This document shows positions 51,890 through 64,000 of a stretch of 64,000 nt of DNA, in pieces. The stretch's first letter is position 1, and the number at the start of each line of letters is the position of its first letter. The notes below the pieces were generated by a model. It saw nothing but the letters and a program-made list of their open reading frames with translations. It ran no database searches and was not told the DNA's origin. Origin of the DNA: Acanthochromis polyacanthus (taxonomy: Eukaryota > Chordata > Actinopteri > Pomacentridae); contig NC_067124.1 in the NCBI RefSeq assembly GCF_021347895.1, positions 20,388,521 through 20,452,520 of the forward strand. The letters run 5' to 3'. The translations under genes and the position numbers were made by a program.

Positions 51890-52435
51890 GCGCTCGTGTT
51901 ATTACTTTGTCTGTCTGTTTGCAACATTACTAAAAAACGGACAAATGGATTTGGTTGAAATTTTCAGGGAAGGTCAGAAGTGACATGAGGACCAAGTGAT
52001 TAGATTTTGGCAGTGATGCAGCTTCTAATCTGGATCCATGAATTTTTAAAAAAAAAGATTTTTGTATCATTGCGAGATAGCGACAGGCGTCACTGTAACT
52101 ATGACAACAAGTGAACGCTACGTCAGCTGCCTGCCGACGATCACATGATTGTGATCCTCCTACAAATTGACTGTTGCGGACTTATTGGGACTTAACTGTC
52201 AGAAATGATACAAGGAACAACTGATTAAATTGTGGGGGTGTTTCCGAGCCCCATCAATTCCCGCCACCCGCTACATATTAAGGTCATGCGATTCGGTGTC
52301 CACACATAACATATGCATGCAAGGCCATTTTGTTTGCAGGTACATCTATATTAAATAGATACATTCAGCCGTCGGAAATCACGCAATGACTGAGCAGCCT
52401 TGGCGAAGTACTGGGTTCTCTGAGTGCTTTTCTTA
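51890..52435 (+). repeat. Old fish interspersed repeat
   Basis: Phrases TGGTTGAAATTTTCAGGGAA, GTGATTAGATTTTGGCAGTG, TGTATCATTGCGAGATAG and a terminal CTTGGCGAAGTACTGGG...CTCTGAGTGCTTTTC follow the order of an abundant teleost repeat that I know only by its sequence phrases. Class not assigned. Confidence 0.55.
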
Positions 52436-55108
52436 TTAGCTTAATGTGGCAGTGTGTACTTCTGTGACACTTAAGGCCATGCAGTTCTTGACTAATAGTC
52501 GAACACACACCTTTCAACTGGAGAGAAAACGACTGCTAGCTTACATGAAATTGAACTTTGCTTGAGTATCTGCCATGTAACTGGCATGACATGAAAGGAA
52601 TACTTATGCAAAGAGAAATGGCCTGCAGGGTCTTCACCATGACCCAGTTCAAATTTTGCGGGAGGCAAGAAAAGCTCTTCATAGCTCCTCTTCGTCTCAG
52701 ATACAGTGGAATTGATGGAATGCATTAATGTCAATGGAGAACTATGACCTGACACATAAATCAGTGGCAATGAATATGTGCTTGACAAATCTAAAAGAGA
52801 TGGGTAAAGCGTTCTGCTAGTTCCCCAGTGACAAGACTGGGGAATCGCTCAAGTGCTTAACAATACAGTAAAATATACAGACTGATTGAATCTGTGCACT
52901 CCCACTCCACAAGCTAGCTCCTCCAGACACTACAGTGGACCTAATTATCCCATGTAAGTAGCAGACTGGGGATAAGCTGCATCTGAATACTCAGAACTGT
53001 GTACTACAGCCTACTTCATAATTTCAACTGGTGTAACACTGTTATCAGCACCTTTTTTTTCCCCAGCTTCAAGTTCCCCTTCCCTTTTCTGAAGAGCATA
53101 ATTGTCTTGATATGCTCATCACGTACAGAATGAAATGTTGATTCCACCTTAATTATCTTCCCCAGGGGTCATTGCTGTGACTTCTGCAAAGTAAATAAAG
53201 CAGCACTGCATTCACAAAGTGTTAGTTACCTGCCGCGCTATTTTAAGTCAAGCCCAAATGAATGCCTCGTTCGCCATAATTAAAACAAGTCACCCCGACA
53301 CATTTCAACAATTAACTTTTAATCACTCAGATCTCCATAAATCAAAATTTGATGGTTGATGTTTATAAGGTAGTCTCTGTAGCAGGGGCAAAGGGTCAGT
53401 CTAATCAAATGAAAATTTAAAACAAATCATTGAGAGTGTCAAAAGGACCCACCGCATCTGGTGACCAAAATGTGTTTTATGAGCTGATGCTGGGAAATCA
53501 GCTAATACTCTAATATAAATACTGAAAACTATAAGGTGTCTGCTGTTCTTTTATTTTCAGTTGTGCCACCATCTGAATGAATTGTCTGGATGTGAAATAT
53601 TGGTTTCCTTGTGAAATTTTAGGAATATTTGAGCCATTCCTTTCCAAACACAAACTCTATTGAGAACAATCAGATAATATTTTGATAAAACTTCTCACCA
53701 CTTCCTTCAAACTTTCCTCCATTTCATTCCACCAACAGAAATCTCCTAAAATCAGCATTTTGTGCTGCCTTTAGTGGGTGATGAAGGGAAAGAGAAAGCA
53801 GAGCACATATTGATACTCTTTATTTGCACACATCTTACTCATTTTCTCCACTCCCAAAGAAATTAAATTTGAAGTCAAGCTCAGGACATTTTTCTGTGTT
53901 GAAACCCAATTACCCTTCACTTACTGCAGACGGCCCGGCACACTGCAGTGCACATTTCAAAGGAAATCTCTGCTGTCTGTGTCGTAACTTTAGCGTTTTA
54001 GCAAATTTAAGATGATTCATTTCTCTCTGTTTTGACTTCCAAGAGCAGAGATAAATACAATGATATTACCTTTCTCGGGAAGCTGCTGAATTTCAGAGCG
54101 GATGAGTGACTTTGTTGTTTTAATATCAAAATCAAAGCAATCTGTTAAATTTTGTTTGGGGATGACGGTTCACACATGAGGCACGCTTACAGATGATTAT
54201 GTTAACTGCATATAAAGTGAGTGACCTATAGTACCGTACAATGAATGAATGTATTTGGAATTACTGTTTAATTGTGCTTTTTGGCCTAAAAATACAATGG
54301 GGAAATTCTTAGATTAAATATGTGCTTTTTAAACCACACACTGATTTCATGCTCTGCCAGTTATGGAAGGGAAAAATCTACAATTACTCAAGCATGGAAA
54401 TGATTGCTGTTCAAAAATTGACATTGTGAAACTTGGAGCAATTAGTTTTTTGTTTTAACAAATCATGCAAATACAGAGCAACACTGACATTTATTTGGAA
54501 TCTTGTTCAGGCAACCTGACAAATGTAGGTCCTGGGTGACACAATTGTCAGCTTTCAAATTAAAGGAAAATCTGCAATTGATAGAAACAACTAAAGACAC
54601 TAGTTCACTTCGGCGTAATGGAAAGCTTAGTAGTATTTAAGTTACATGCTTTATATATCATGATTCACTTTTTAAGTTTGTTTCGATTGCTTAAAATCAT
54701 TTGTCGTCACGACGTTTTCATTCTCAGCCAAGCATGAAAATATTTTGCATTACTGTGATTTTTAATTTTTTTAAGCAAAAACACAGAGAGAACTGTTTCT
54801 TCAGACATTTTTTGTCAATATTAAATAATTGCTCATTTCTATCTAAAACCCACATTCAAGGAGCTTTTATCAATATTTAAAATAAGTATTATTATTTACC
54901 TTAATATTGTAGTGAGCTGTTAGTTGGCAAATAAATCACAATTAGAGCGTATAGAATATAATACATTCTCCCATATAATAATGCTAAAAATTCAGCTTGC
55001 ATGTCATGGACTCATAATAATATTAACAATCCATCAATACTCTAGTCTGTGCTATAGCAGGATTTACTTACTCATGGAAGGACTTGTGTGTTATTATTGT
55101 TTCTTATA
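52436..55108. other. Gene-free stretch
   Basis: Unique non-coding DNA. No exon, RNA gene or transposon recognised. Confidence 0.4.
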
Positions 55109-55488
55109 AGTGCCCTCCATAATTATTGGCACCCCTGGTTAAGATGTATTGAAAGCCTTAAAATGAATTCAATTTTTATTGCAGAAGCATACTCTCACAC
55201 TGAAAATCGAAGAACAATGTATTATAGGAGAAGATTAGGTGCTGTTTTGTTGGCAAAAGGGGGTCGTACAAAGTCTTAACATCAGGGGTGCTAATAATTA
55301 TGGCACATATGATTTGATGGAAAAGAATTATTTCCTAATGTGTGATTCTTTCCCCACTGAATAAATGCACTTGAATTAAAGGTTGGATTTTGCTCTTTTT
55401 TTCATTGTCATTTAGAAAAAAAACTGAAGTTATTAGAAGCTAAAGAACACATCTTAACCAGGGGTGCCAATAATTATGGAGAGCGCTG
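55109..55488. mobile_element. Tc1-type MITE
   Basis: This 380-bp element is flanked by TA, with inverted ends of about 40 bp: AGTGCCCTCCATAATTATTG at the left, and inverted right CAGCGCTCTCCATAATTATT, both continuing GGCACCCCTGGTTAAGATGT. An internal GGGGTGCTAATAATTATGGC repeats part of the end motif. It has no transposase ORF and would depend on a related Tc1 element. Confidence 0.9.
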
Positions 55489-58400
55489 TACGTGCAATAT
55501 TGCCGTTTTCCACATTCAGATGAACCTTTGCGATAACAAATAATATCAATCTGCACATTATCAGCAGTACTTATGTAAATTTCTTTTTTATTTTATTTTA
55601 ATTTTTACTAATGTGATTTAAATGTGAATGCATTATTGTGCTCAATAAATTTTAGCTCTCGTTGCTTCTGCTGTTTTGATTGTGAAACAGGCATTACTTT
55701 GCATTCAGTGTGCTATTAAAAGGCCTTCATATGATTTAAATTTAATCCACTGCACAAAAGCTGACTGCGGTGCAGCAATTTGTAACACCGCAGCACACTG
55801 CACTGCTTCAGAAATACAGATCATTTCATGTATCCGCGACATAAAAACTTAAAGCACCTTCTTTCACTGCTTTTACATGCACTCTGCATCAGTATTTTAA
55901 GACACGAGGAGGCACTGACTGCCAGCTACAAGATTTAAAGCCTTTTAATGACTTGGTCAGCTGGAGTAGCTTTTAAAAGAAAGGGAGGAAACACTGGGGA
56001 GACATATGAAGCAAGGAAACTAACCCCACCTGCTGACTGGTGCTACTTCCCAAGTGAAGAGAAAGAGCAGGGGGCAAATATGGCCCCAAGACAGAGGGTC
56101 TGTCACACTGTAGCCAATGCCAGGCTGATTTCACGGTTGGTGTCCCCGAGAGAAGAGAAAGATGTGCCATTACTGCCTGTAAGTATACTCTTCACCAACA
56201 GGGGTCACTCTGCGTATAGCAAAAACAACCAGGAGATGATGGAAGGAAAAATAGTAACAAGAGGGAGAAAAGGGTAATCAGGATGCAACATGAATGAAGG
56301 TGAGTTTGGAGGGAAAATTACACTGGTGGGAGTGGGTGGTCAAGGGGGAAATGACACAGGAGATGAGTGTGGACATTTGAGAGGGACCAGATTGATCCAG
56401 GCAAATTAACCAAACAACAGTCAGATGGACAGGTATATAGAAAGACAAAAAGACAGATGGACAGACGGAGAGTGGGGCCAGGGGAAAGGATGATGGAAAT
56501 GGAAAAAAATGAGATTGAAAAAGCGAGCTGATGCAGAGACTCCAGTGGGCTGGATACCATTTGGCACTACACCATCCACTTCTTTTTTTTTTTTTTTTGC
56601 TTCTTGAAAACTGGTCATTGAACAGACTGAAAAGTTTGTCAAACCCTCAGTGATGGCTATGGTGATATGATCCTCGAGGAGTGAAAAGGATGGATTAGAC
56701 CATTTTTATTGCTTGGCGAATGCACCCAACAGCCCTGCTTGCTCATCAATCATTCACTGTATACTCCTATTCCCCAGTAAGCTGCCCTCTTGCCCTTTTT
56801 TTTCCTCCTTCCAAATTCTCCCTTTCCCTTTCCCATTCTTCTTTCATTCTGTCTGCTCTCCATTGTCAGTCCTCAGAGCCTCGGAGCACAAGTTGAGATA
56901 CATTAAAGATGAATGGGCATGGATCTTCCCATAGGATCCTGTCTTAAGTTTTTTTTTGGAAGGAAAGCCTGCTCCATTCTCCTCTCACTCCTCTGTGTTG
57001 GTTCGCCTTAATGTGAAGTGAGAGTCGAAGAGTGTTTTCAAGGTAACCCTCCTCCCCGACAATTAGCAAGAGCTTAACAGGCACCTAGCCAAAAGGTTTT
57101 ACTCACAATTTGAACAGTGAGGAGAGCTCCTCATTAGAGAATTGCACTTTCAAGAAACTGTTAACAGCAATATCGCAGTCATGCTACAATAGAATAAAAT
57201 AGAGTCTGAGCTTCAGGCTCACCTGCCCCCAGCACTCGAGAGACAGAGCAAAGCTTAGTGTTCTGCAGGGTTAGTTACAGAGATGTGGCCTTGAGAGAAA
57301 AATAAATAACTAGATATCTCCATATCTTATGTCCATGTTTCATAGATTTGAAAACTAAATTGAGATTTAATTATGAGCTACCTAAACTGACTTGGCCAGC
57401 AATAAGCCTTCAGTTGATGTGGGTTAATATTGCACAGCCTACCTTGATACAGCTTACTTGAACCCATGTGTGCATAGCTGCTTGCCTTAGGATTTTGTTC
57501 AGCACCAGTTACAATTAAGATTTTGTATGTGATATCTTTTCTTATGCAAATGCCTGATGAGAAGTCAGTTAGTAATAAAAAACAGCTTCAGATTTTTTTA
57601 AACCTCTCTTGCTGCTTCAAAGCAGGCAGCCCTCTGGACAATATCACTGTGCCTCTTTCAGAACTACCGCTAGCTTTGGATCGAAGATGAGACAGATTTC
57701 ACTTTCCCCCCTCTATTTATTTGAGAGGAAAATGAACTTTCCATGCAAGTCATCGTGCTCTCTTTTTTTTTTCTAACAGATGTTTGAGTGCCTGTGCCAT
57801 ATCCTGGGTGATTAACCCTGGATTTTGTTCGACTAAATTTGGATGCTCCAGATTCTCGTTGGCACTGTTGTGGGATCTAAGTGCTTGCATGCAACACTGA
57901 GGTGCTGCCTTATCTATTTTTGATATCTGCCAACCACATGAAATAACACAGAGTGAAATGATGTGAAATACACTGTAAGCTATCACTATTAACAGTGTCA
58001 TAGTCACTTATTAAATGCAATGAGACTCAATTTGTCTCCTTAAACACCATCATTGCTACAGTACCTCCTCCATAAATTCAACAGCACTTCTCTAAATTCT
58101 CCAAATTATGGATTCAATAAAAAAGTGCCTGCTCTCTGACTTGGGAACGCCCAAAAAATTAAACACTTCTCACTCACACAAGTGATAGTTCTTGCTCTCA
58201 TAAGGCATCCATAGAAGAAGTGTCTTTCTGTGTGCTTGTGTGTTTGACTGGATTGTCTAGAGCTCCCTTGTGCACGGTTAAGCTACAGCTAGAGCTCTGC
58301 ATGTCAATATTAGTGTTTACATTCACACTCAACTGAGGCTCAGTTTGGTACTTCTGAGGATGGATGGCTAATCTCGCCTTATGTCGCTCTTAACATTCCT

Positions 58401-59281
58401 TGGCAACTGGTGGGATTTATAGACTAATGACTCCGTTTCTGTGGACGGGGATCAGTATTAAATTCAACACAGTCTTTGTGCGCTAGGATGATAATTGTTC
58501 AACTCATACCTCGTGCTTACAGCTCCATCAACTTAAGTGTTTTGGCCCGATCTGTTTATGGTACAACATACAAGAAAGAAAGGATTGAAATAAATGCTAT
58601 GAAATCTGTTTTGTTCAAAATCCAACTGCCAACTTCCTCTTAACCAAATGAAGCTGTGGAATGGAGATTAGACAGCAAAACTAACAAAATTACCAAAACG
58701 GAGAAATTTAAACAAGGTTTCAGTTTTTATTGCCTTAGCACAGCCTTTGTTTCAGTTATTACTAAATTGCACGCAACAGATTTTTTTTCCAAGATCAGAC
58801 TTCCAGCACAACCGATGATATCATGAAATTTAAACAACTCATTTACATTTTTTATTGACAGCATACATTCAAGTTTATCACAGTCCAGATAGTCAAAGCC
58901 TCAGGGGGAGAAATGACACTGTTTACCTGCAATCAGTTGTATCAATATGACCCCTGAACCCTTACACCACCAGCGCCACATTGCTGGTGATTGGATCCAC
59001 GTGAAACACCGAAAGGCACAGCTCAGACAGTCCAAATTTATTTCTGGCTCAGATGTATTCCTAACCACTACATGTATGTAGTAAATATTGTGTAACGGAA
59101 AGAATGAGATGTGCTCTGTCTCTGCAAATTTAGGAGTTCAGACTCTTTGGTGTAATGCTAATGTGTGAACTTAGCAAAAACAACGCCCATAACTGTCTTG
59201 AGCAGTTATTGCCAGCATGACAACGATGTAAACAATCGGTCACATCGCAGCAAAGAATCATTGTGAATAATATCCAGCTAA
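55489..59281. other. Gene-free stretch
   Basis: No exon recognised. Purine-rich low-complexity DNA at 56340-56530 (repeated GACAG/GATGG patterns) and a T run at 56583-56599. The rest is unique. Confidence 0.4.
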
Positions 59282-59296
59282 GGGGGGGGGGGGGGG
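59282..59296. repeat. G15 homopolymer
   Basis: Fifteen consecutive G on the plus strand, unusual in this AT-rich region and prone to sequencing error. Confidence 0.95.
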
Positions 59297-62200
59297 ACTA
59301 CTTTTTCACACAGAGCAAGGTGGGCTGAAGGTGGCTTTTTCATTCAACAAATGAAATCATAATTTAAAATAAGCATATTGTGTTTTCTTGGATATGCAAA
59401 AATGGAAAATATCACCGTACATAGTATGTGTTGAAAGTCTCAAACAGTGCACTCATCAGACGAGAATCTATTTCAACATAGGACATGTTATGACAGATAA
59501 TGTGTTTCATTCATATCAGTATTAACAGGCTGGGTACAGATTGTCTTGCCATTTGCTCCAGAAGTGGACTGAAGTTGTGTGATAGCTGTATTTCAGTTTA
59601 TTTAGTGCATATATTTTGCTGACCACTTGTGTTTGATCCCTCTGAATGTTCCTATCAACCCTGTTTTGGGTGTAAAAGCTCTGATTAACCTTCTCTATGC
59701 TATGTGCCCAGTTAGTTGACGAGTGGTGAACAAGAAGAAGCATTTAGCTGGATATTTTTCTCAGGAGTTGGTATAGACTCAACGAGGAGGCGTAAACATT
59801 AGACTTTTTGTTTTGTCAGAAGGTCAAAAAGACACAACTCCGAATGCCAAAAATCTGGCTCCGATGGATGTGTAAATAGACAACCATTTGGTACCATGAT
59901 CAGAAGCAACAGCTCCAGTCTTATTTTTTAAATCTTTATATTTTCACATTCCTAACCAGAACCCAAGGCATCTAATGGCATGCAGCACTTCTAAAAAATA
60001 AGAATGATAATTTTGAAACTGGGTGTAAATTACATGCTTTTAAACAAAGTACTATCTGCCAACTTTTCCAATGGTGTTAGGCAAGGCACCCGAGGCAGTA
60101 GTACATAGCGTGTAAATAATTATTTCTTCAAATTGTTTCGTTAGATATATAGATTTTTCCCCTGCGCCAGTTAAAAGAAAACAAACCTCTGCTTAGGCTT
60201 GTTGTATTTGTGCTTCATATCCAGCACAGTCAAATGATGTGTATCTTGCTAATCTGAGGTTTGATAGAGACGCCTTTAGAGATAAATCTAGATAGAGCAC
60301 ATGCCACATCAAAGCATCAAAGCAGACTGCGATGCAGATGGACTTTGTGTCCCTTCATTACACATGCACTAAACCTCTTGGCTGTGATTTCACTTGCCAC
60401 TGGTGAAGGGATCCGTGGCCACTTAACCAGCTGTAGCCTGAGCCCTTTGTGACAAATGGCCAAACACATCTATTTCTCTCAATCATTATCACTGCATATA
60501 CCTCCATCGCTAAACGCTCCTTACAGATGCTCATTTTTTTTTGGTGTCAGATAATTACTCTCTCTTTTGTTCCCCGTCTGTCTATCTTTCTGTCTTCATT
60601 TCTCTTCCAACTTGTCTCTTACTCGCTCCTATTATGTCTTACATACATACACACACAAGCGTGCGTGCACACACACAAACACATACACGTACGTTCATGT
60701 GTAGGGTTGGAGTCTGGGTGCCATGACAACGGGTCACGTCAAAATCCAATTAAATGGAACTTCCTCCCACTTCACCAGACCGACAAATAACTTCCTTCTA
60801 CCCTCTTCTCCCCTTTGCATGGAAATAACTTCAGAATGTTTAAGTTATTCACATCTGCACTCTTGTATCGTTGATAAGATTAATACATCAAATCAAACTC
60901 GTGGGGGAAATGGGGGTTCAAATTTCTCCAGAATGAAAAAGTGGGAACCTGCAGCACAAAATGCTGTTTCTCTGAACATGCTACTACAGTGAATGGCAAG
61001 AAAACACAGTGATAATGATCCAACAACTGGACAAAAAGAATATTCATGAATGCATAGCACTCATGTTAAAAATTTCAAGTTTAATGCATTAACATGAGTG
61101 AAAAAAACTCACTTTACTTAGTATATTTTTTTAGACAGTGTCCATGTCTTTAGGAGTGATAGCACTTTGAATTATTAGTTACCCTTCTCTCAACATGTGT
61201 CATATCAGATGCTACATGTTCAGTGAGGTGATCAAGATGCAGAAACTGACACATGATCCGCTGCACTTGCAAGAACAACACACTGACATACTGTGGCAAA
61301 GCTAACTTCCTTAAGACCAGGGTTCGTGTAGCTTTTCAGCGGAGCGTACATCTGCAGATGCCCATCTGGTGCTAGGTTTCCACAGTGTGTTAAACGGAGT
61401 GGGCATCATCAATCACTGCCACCCCCACATAGGCACTGTGAAGCCCCCAGAGAGAGATGCAAGAGCTGGGCAAGACAGAGAACCAGGCTCCCTGCCTCCA
61501 GAGAGAAGCGGCTTACATATTACGCCTCTGAGAGGCTGGCCTGGTAATGTCCCTCAAGGGCTGCCTTCACGCTGTGCTCAGTGGCTGCTGGGGTACAGGC
61601 TGCCGCTGCAAGACAAAACGCATGAGCCTGAACATCACATTAACGCTGTGGCAAGCCTTGGGAGGCATGCCACTGTAGATTGAAAGACCAGGTCCACCAC
61701 CACAATTAAAAAGAAAATGATTAACAATTAGTCTGGCTGACAGAAATAAACAAGTGGTTTGCTGAGACAACTTTTTCGCCGCTGTAGACCCATTTGTGTA
61801 ATGGGGAAGCATGTATACTCTGTTCAAGACAGTGAAGTGCACTCCATGTGCTGATGAGTGTTCATAGCCCACGGGGCTCAGCAGGGTTTGTGCCTCCTAC
61901 ACCATGCTGCCCAAACCCACGCACTCCACTCGTCTGAGCAGAGAGAGGAGAAAGAGCGAGGTCTTCCGTTTAGGTTGTAGCATGCTATTGGCCTCAGCAC
62001 CACTCACACTCCTCTGTTGTGGAGAGAATTGAAAATTCGGCAATTTATTAAATTGTAAAATTTTCAAAATGCCATGTCCTATTGTTGTTCACGGGTCACT
62101 GTTCACTTCTGGATTTGCTTGTGGATGTTGGCCTTGCTTAAGCTTGCTGTGTATTGGCTGTGATGACACTTGTCGAACGCTGACTCAGACGGACTTTTAT

Positions 62201-62390
62201 AAATTGTAAAATAAATCAAAAGACACAGGAGAAAACACACTTGATAAAATCCTCTGACAATTGAATGATAAATTTGCTGGCCTGTACCCAAGTGTGCTCC
62301 GGATTGCCTGGAGGTTATTGCTGTGTACTTTATCCAGTGTTGGTCATTCATCACCTGGGCACAGTATGAGCCACAGCGTCTCGCTCTCAT

Positions 62391-62394
<4 letters not shown>
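59297..62394. other. Gene-free stretch
   Basis: No exon supported. CA/TACA-rich sequence near 60640-60690. 61360-61690 is more GC-rich than its surroundings and open for 104 codons, without recognisable domain. Confidence 0.4.

Positions 62395-62439
<45 letters not shown>
62395..62439. repeat. AG dinucleotide microsatellite
   Basis: Uninterrupted AG run of 45 bases. Confidence 0.97.
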
Positions 62440-62443
<4 letters not shown>

Positions 62444-64000
62444 ATATGCTGGCACTCATCTTTGTGATGTGAGGAACAGTTTGTAGATGATTAGCGCTGT
62501 AAGTCTGAGAAGAAATGCACCTACAGTAACAACTTGAAATAAGTACAAACTAATATGGATCAAATCATCCAAATTCAAAGGAAGACTCACTTTCCTCTTG
62601 TCATCTCGATATTACTACCTTTGGACATAAATTGAACATCATTTGGGGTAATTAAAGCCTTGAAAAAACAACAACATCCCCATTTAATCCACAGAACTGT
62701 GTGCAAAAAACCACATTATTCACCACATCGCACTGTATTTATTCATAGTTTTATTTAGATTTGGCAATCTGATTGTGAAATTCAGGCTCTATGCTCCTGT
62801 AGCATCCTCAAAAGTCTTCCCAGTGCAACACGAAACACTAACGTCTGTGCCGTGTACGCTGCATTCTCATTAAAACCTCACAATGCGCAAATGAGCCATG
62901 AGACCCTACACCTGCCAGTGATAACTCAAAGGATGCTGAAATCCCAATTTACTTCTCACTATAGCGTAATTACTGTTGTTGTAATTTTTGCACAGGGAGT
63001 GCTGATTGAGGGAACAAGGGAGAGATTTCAGACGCGGCTACAGTTTTACCATTTTCACAAGGATTCCATGCAACAGGAAAGAGTTCACATGAAATCTGCT
63101 CACAATGAAGTCTGTGGATTACCCTTAGTTCCTGGCACAGTCAGGAAATGTATGTTGTTGTTTTTTTTTCAAATGGGCTGCAAGAGCTACAAACAAAACC
63201 CCCTCGTTAGGGTAGAGGCGGAAATCTCAGATATGCACGTTCCAAACTTTGGCACATTAAACCAATTTTGCATGGTTTCATACCTCTAGTCAAAAGAGAA
63301 AAAGAAATATGTAAACTATCTCCTCAATAGTGAAATCTTGATCAAAAGACAGCATATAAAACAAGGAAATAATGCGAAGATAGTGACACCATCCAGTGTT
63401 GCTATTTATGAAATATCGCTCTTAATCATATCTAACTTTTCCCTTGTTTACTTTATGTATTTGCAAAGGCTACATCTTTTAAACACACACATTATAAAGC
63501 TACTCTGCTACAATACAAGGACAATAATCTAAACAAGGCCAAGAAATACATCTTCATATTAGAGTGATGGTTGTTAGAAATGAAAGAAGACTGCAGATCT
63601 GTAATCAGTCTAATTATTGTTTTATCTGTGAATTTCCACCTCGGTCTGTGACCACCTGCTGATACAATAAAAGGCCGTGATCGTAAATGCAGCGTCACGC
63701 ATAATGTTTTCCTTGTCTTCTGAATGCATTAAGAATTTCTCTCCATCAGTTACCCTGGTGCAGCAACAGTGCGATGCTTGACACCCTCTGCCTGGAAAAT
63801 TCCCAAACAGTGTGAAAGTCTCCCAGATTTAAGTTATGCATATTCATAAGCCATAATCATGCCTGCAGCTCTGTAAAACTTCATTACATATTCATACACA
63901 GGGATTTTTCTTATATACACAAGTTAAACAGCTCGACAGTATATTGAATTAACAGGGATTAGGGGAAGTGAGTATGTGGAAACTGGAATTCCTGTTGTGG
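62440..64000. other. Gene-free right end
   Basis: Unique AT-rich sequence, no exon recognised. The 145-codon frame at 62852-63289 has no domain or splice context. Confidence 0.4.

Noticed and set aside
60640..60690. CA/TACA-rich stretch as a functional Z-DNA or regulatory site
   Set aside because: Short and interrupted; ordinary low-complexity sequence.
62852..63289. 145-codon plus-strand ORF
   Set aside because: No recognisable domain or exon borders; AT-rich and unremarkable.

Overview
The window reads as a piece of a ray-finned (teleost) fish nuclear genome. Coding exons are short and separated by GT-AG introns. Tc1/mariner elements and their relics are abundant, there are several fish-type SINE/LINE fragments, and one gene is a clear vertebrate ZC3H12A (Regnase-1/MCPIP1). 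I see no bacterial operons, tRNA/rRNA genes or CRISPR. The species cannot be fixed from sequence alone.

The left 38.6 kb is gene-bearing. (1) At 2057-4290 on the minus strand lies the 3' half of an unrecognised gene with at least four phase-consistent exons. A near-intact Tc1 element (4525-6160) sits just upstream, and a CpG-rich segment near 6830-7075 is its possible promoter. (2) At 8666-17489 on the minus strand lies a nine-exon gene that I could assemble completely. It predicts a 494-aa secreted or GPI-anchored mucin: signal peptide, Thr/Ser/Pro domain with a 36-bp minisatellite, two copies of a Ly6/uPAR-like cysteine module, and a hydrophobic C-terminus. One of its introns holds a full-length Tc1 element with an open 350-aa DD34E transposase, another holds an old Tc1 relic, and a third holds a frame-broken piece of the mucin domain itself. 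(3) At 19101-30967 on the plus strand lies an eight-exon gene predicting 327 aa with a coiled coil, a Ser-rich linker and a C-terminal CAP-Gly-like domain. It is head-to-head with gene 2. (4) At 32749-37082 on the minus strand is zc3h12a (631 aa, five coding exons, all PIN-domain acidic residues and the CCCH finger present), with a non-coding first exon near 38536-38600 and several upstream ORFs. Genes 3 and 4 converge tail to tail.

From about 38.7 kb to the end I find no convincing protein-coding exon. This stretch carries a decayed Tc1 transposase, a tRNA-derived SINE, a MULE-like fold-back element with an exact 9-bp target duplication and telomere-like repeats, a hAT-type miniature element with an exact 8-bp duplication, a Tc1-type MITE, further transposon fragments and simple repeats. 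The rest is unique, AT-rich non-coding DNA, either a gene desert or a very large intron.

The genes do not form a pathway that the sequence reveals. The most noteworthy items are the fast-evolving LU-mucin gene, the pair of nearly identical (probably recently mobile) Tc1 copies 4.7 kb apart, the CAP-Gly protein of unknown family, and the 9-bp-TSD fold-back element. Exon models were built by reading splice sites and reading phase by eye, without transcripts or database searches.
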